Virus record (IMG/VR): IMGVR_UViG_3300017917_000046
Span: 1-32,151 of that record
Length of the DNA stretch: 32,151 nt
DNA from: a virus
Reading direction: 5' to 3' (one strand)
Positions 31,551-32,151 of this stretch are shown piece after piece. Within the stretch, counting starts at the first letter, position 1, and each line of letters opens with the position of its first letter. Both the position numbers and the translations under genes were made by a program. The notes below the pieces were generated by a model. The model saw nothing but the letters and a program-made list of their open reading frames with translations, did no database searches and was not told the origin of the DNA.

Positions 31551-32151
31551 CTACTTAGTTATGTCTACTATCTCGCATACCCCTGCAACGCATGAAAGTT
31601 CTTGCGTACCAGTGGTTCCATCTTCTTTTTCGTAGAAGGATAGCATTTCCCACTGAATATTTGAAGGACTCTTTTTTACCCATTCTTCATATTCTTCTTT
31701 AGTGATTTCTTGATAAGGTGCTTGTTTGTAAGTATGTTCACTTGCTGGTAAAAATGAAACTCCACCAATAGAATCAAAATTATCAAATACCCATGCACCT
31801 ACTCTTAACCACTCATCTTCGTGAACATTAATTGTGACACTTGGATTGTGTTCTGTCCAGTAAGTTCTATATGCTTTCCACATTTCAAGATGATCTATTG
31901 CTGTTAAATCTTTTGTAACTGTTGCATTTTTTGGAGCCTTTTGTGGAAAATAAAATACTGTTGTTTCATCTGGCTTCATTACATCTGCTTCATTTGGAAT
32001 TCCAGAATCTTTTAAGAATTGTGTCAATGGATCATTATTAGAACCACGAACACTTCTTAAATAATATTCTGAATACCATGGATGAATACCACTTGACACC
32101 CCGACCAATTGACTTACAGTGCCAGAAGGCTTAACACAAGTAATTGATGCA
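31551..32151 (-). CDS. nrdJ: Adenosylcobalamin-dependent ribonucleotide reductase, C-terminal part
   Basis: The open frame continues past the window edge, so only about 199 C-terminal residues are seen. A start at 32108 would be a TTG inside a conserved motif and is not the true start. ITCVKPSGTVSQLVG carries the PSGT phosphate-binding loop, followed by SSGIHPWYSEYYLRSVR, typical of class II reductases. Near the end, CVAGVC gives the CxxxxC redox pair that passes electrons to the active site, equivalent to the C-terminal pair of the monomeric triphosphate reductase of Lactobacillus. The enzyme would supply deoxynucleotides from ribonucleotides using vitamin B12. It needs cobalamin from the host. 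It ends just before the LamG-like gene's promoter. Confidence 0.88.
   Translation of the reverse strand, partial: ASITCVKPSGTVSQLVGVSSGIHPWYSEYYLRSVRGSNNDPLTQFLKDSGIPNEADVMKPDETTVFYFPQKAPKNATVTKDLTAIDHLEMWKAYRTYWTEHNPSVTINVHEDEWLRVGAWVFDNFDSIGGVSFLPASEHTYKQAPYQEITKEEYEEWVKKSPSNIQWEMLSFYEKEDGTTGTQELSCVAGVCEIVDITK

Noticed and set aside
31543-31556. Terminator behind the reductase (TAGC/GCTA)
   Set aside because: Only a four-base stem without a T run, and it overlaps the extended -10.
31551-32108. Complete 185-residue gene starting at 32108
   Set aside because: The codon is a TTG within a conserved reductase motif (PSGTVSQLVG) and the frame remains open to the window edge.
1-32151. tRNA genes, integrase/attachment site, lysis cassette, defence or anti-defence genes
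   Set aside because: None was recognised by eye on either strand. Absence from this window says nothing about the rest of the genome.

Overview
The window is one continuous, AT-rich piece of a tailed dsDNA phage (siphovirus-type) genome or provirus. Every convincing gene lies on the minus strand, so transcription runs from base 32151 down to base 1. Genes are packed with overlapping stop/start codons (TAATG, ATGA) and there is no non-coding stretch over 300 bases. I see no tRNA, CRISPR array, insertion sequence, integrase or lysis gene. The large terminase is not in the window and presumably lies to the right. The gene set (PBSX/HK97-type portal, fused protease-scaffold, HK97-type capsid, frameshifted tail chaperone, TP901-type tape measure, adenosylcobalamin-dependent ribonucleotide reductase) and several apparently leaderless genes with extended -10 promoters fit a phage of a low-GC Actinobacterium. 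That host call is an inference, not something the sequence proves.

Layout in transcription order. (1) 32151-31551: 3' end of a B12-dependent ribonucleotide reductase. (2) 31520-27945: a 1191-residue LamG-like virion or adhesion protein, oddly placed before the portal. (3) 27916-23550: head module with a small protein of unknown function, portal, prohead protease fused to a scaffold domain (with a strong internal start that should also give free scaffold), and major capsid protein. (4) 23463-20662: five connector/neck genes. (5) 20590-19922: major tail protein with its own promoter and a terminator. (6) 19835-3972: tail assembly chaperones joined by a -1 frameshift, a 2478-residue tape measure, a distal tail-type protein, a very large hub protein and four tail-tip/fibre-like proteins. 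(7) 3931-1: replication and regulation module with a zinc-ribbon protein, a MerR-like DNA-binding protein, two small conserved-looking proteins, DnaB-type helicase, a small protein, DnaG-type primase and the start of a gp32-like single-stranded DNA-binding protein.

Control seems to rest on several internal promoters of the form TGnTAtAAT, mostly in the short gaps between modules. Two of them directly follow hairpins (after the capsid gene and after the major tail gene), so the two most abundant virion proteins can be expressed at levels separate from the genes behind them. Translation adds further control: a canonical CCCAAAC slippery heptamer sets the chaperone ratio, and a perfect internal Shine-Dalgarno sets protease versus scaffold.
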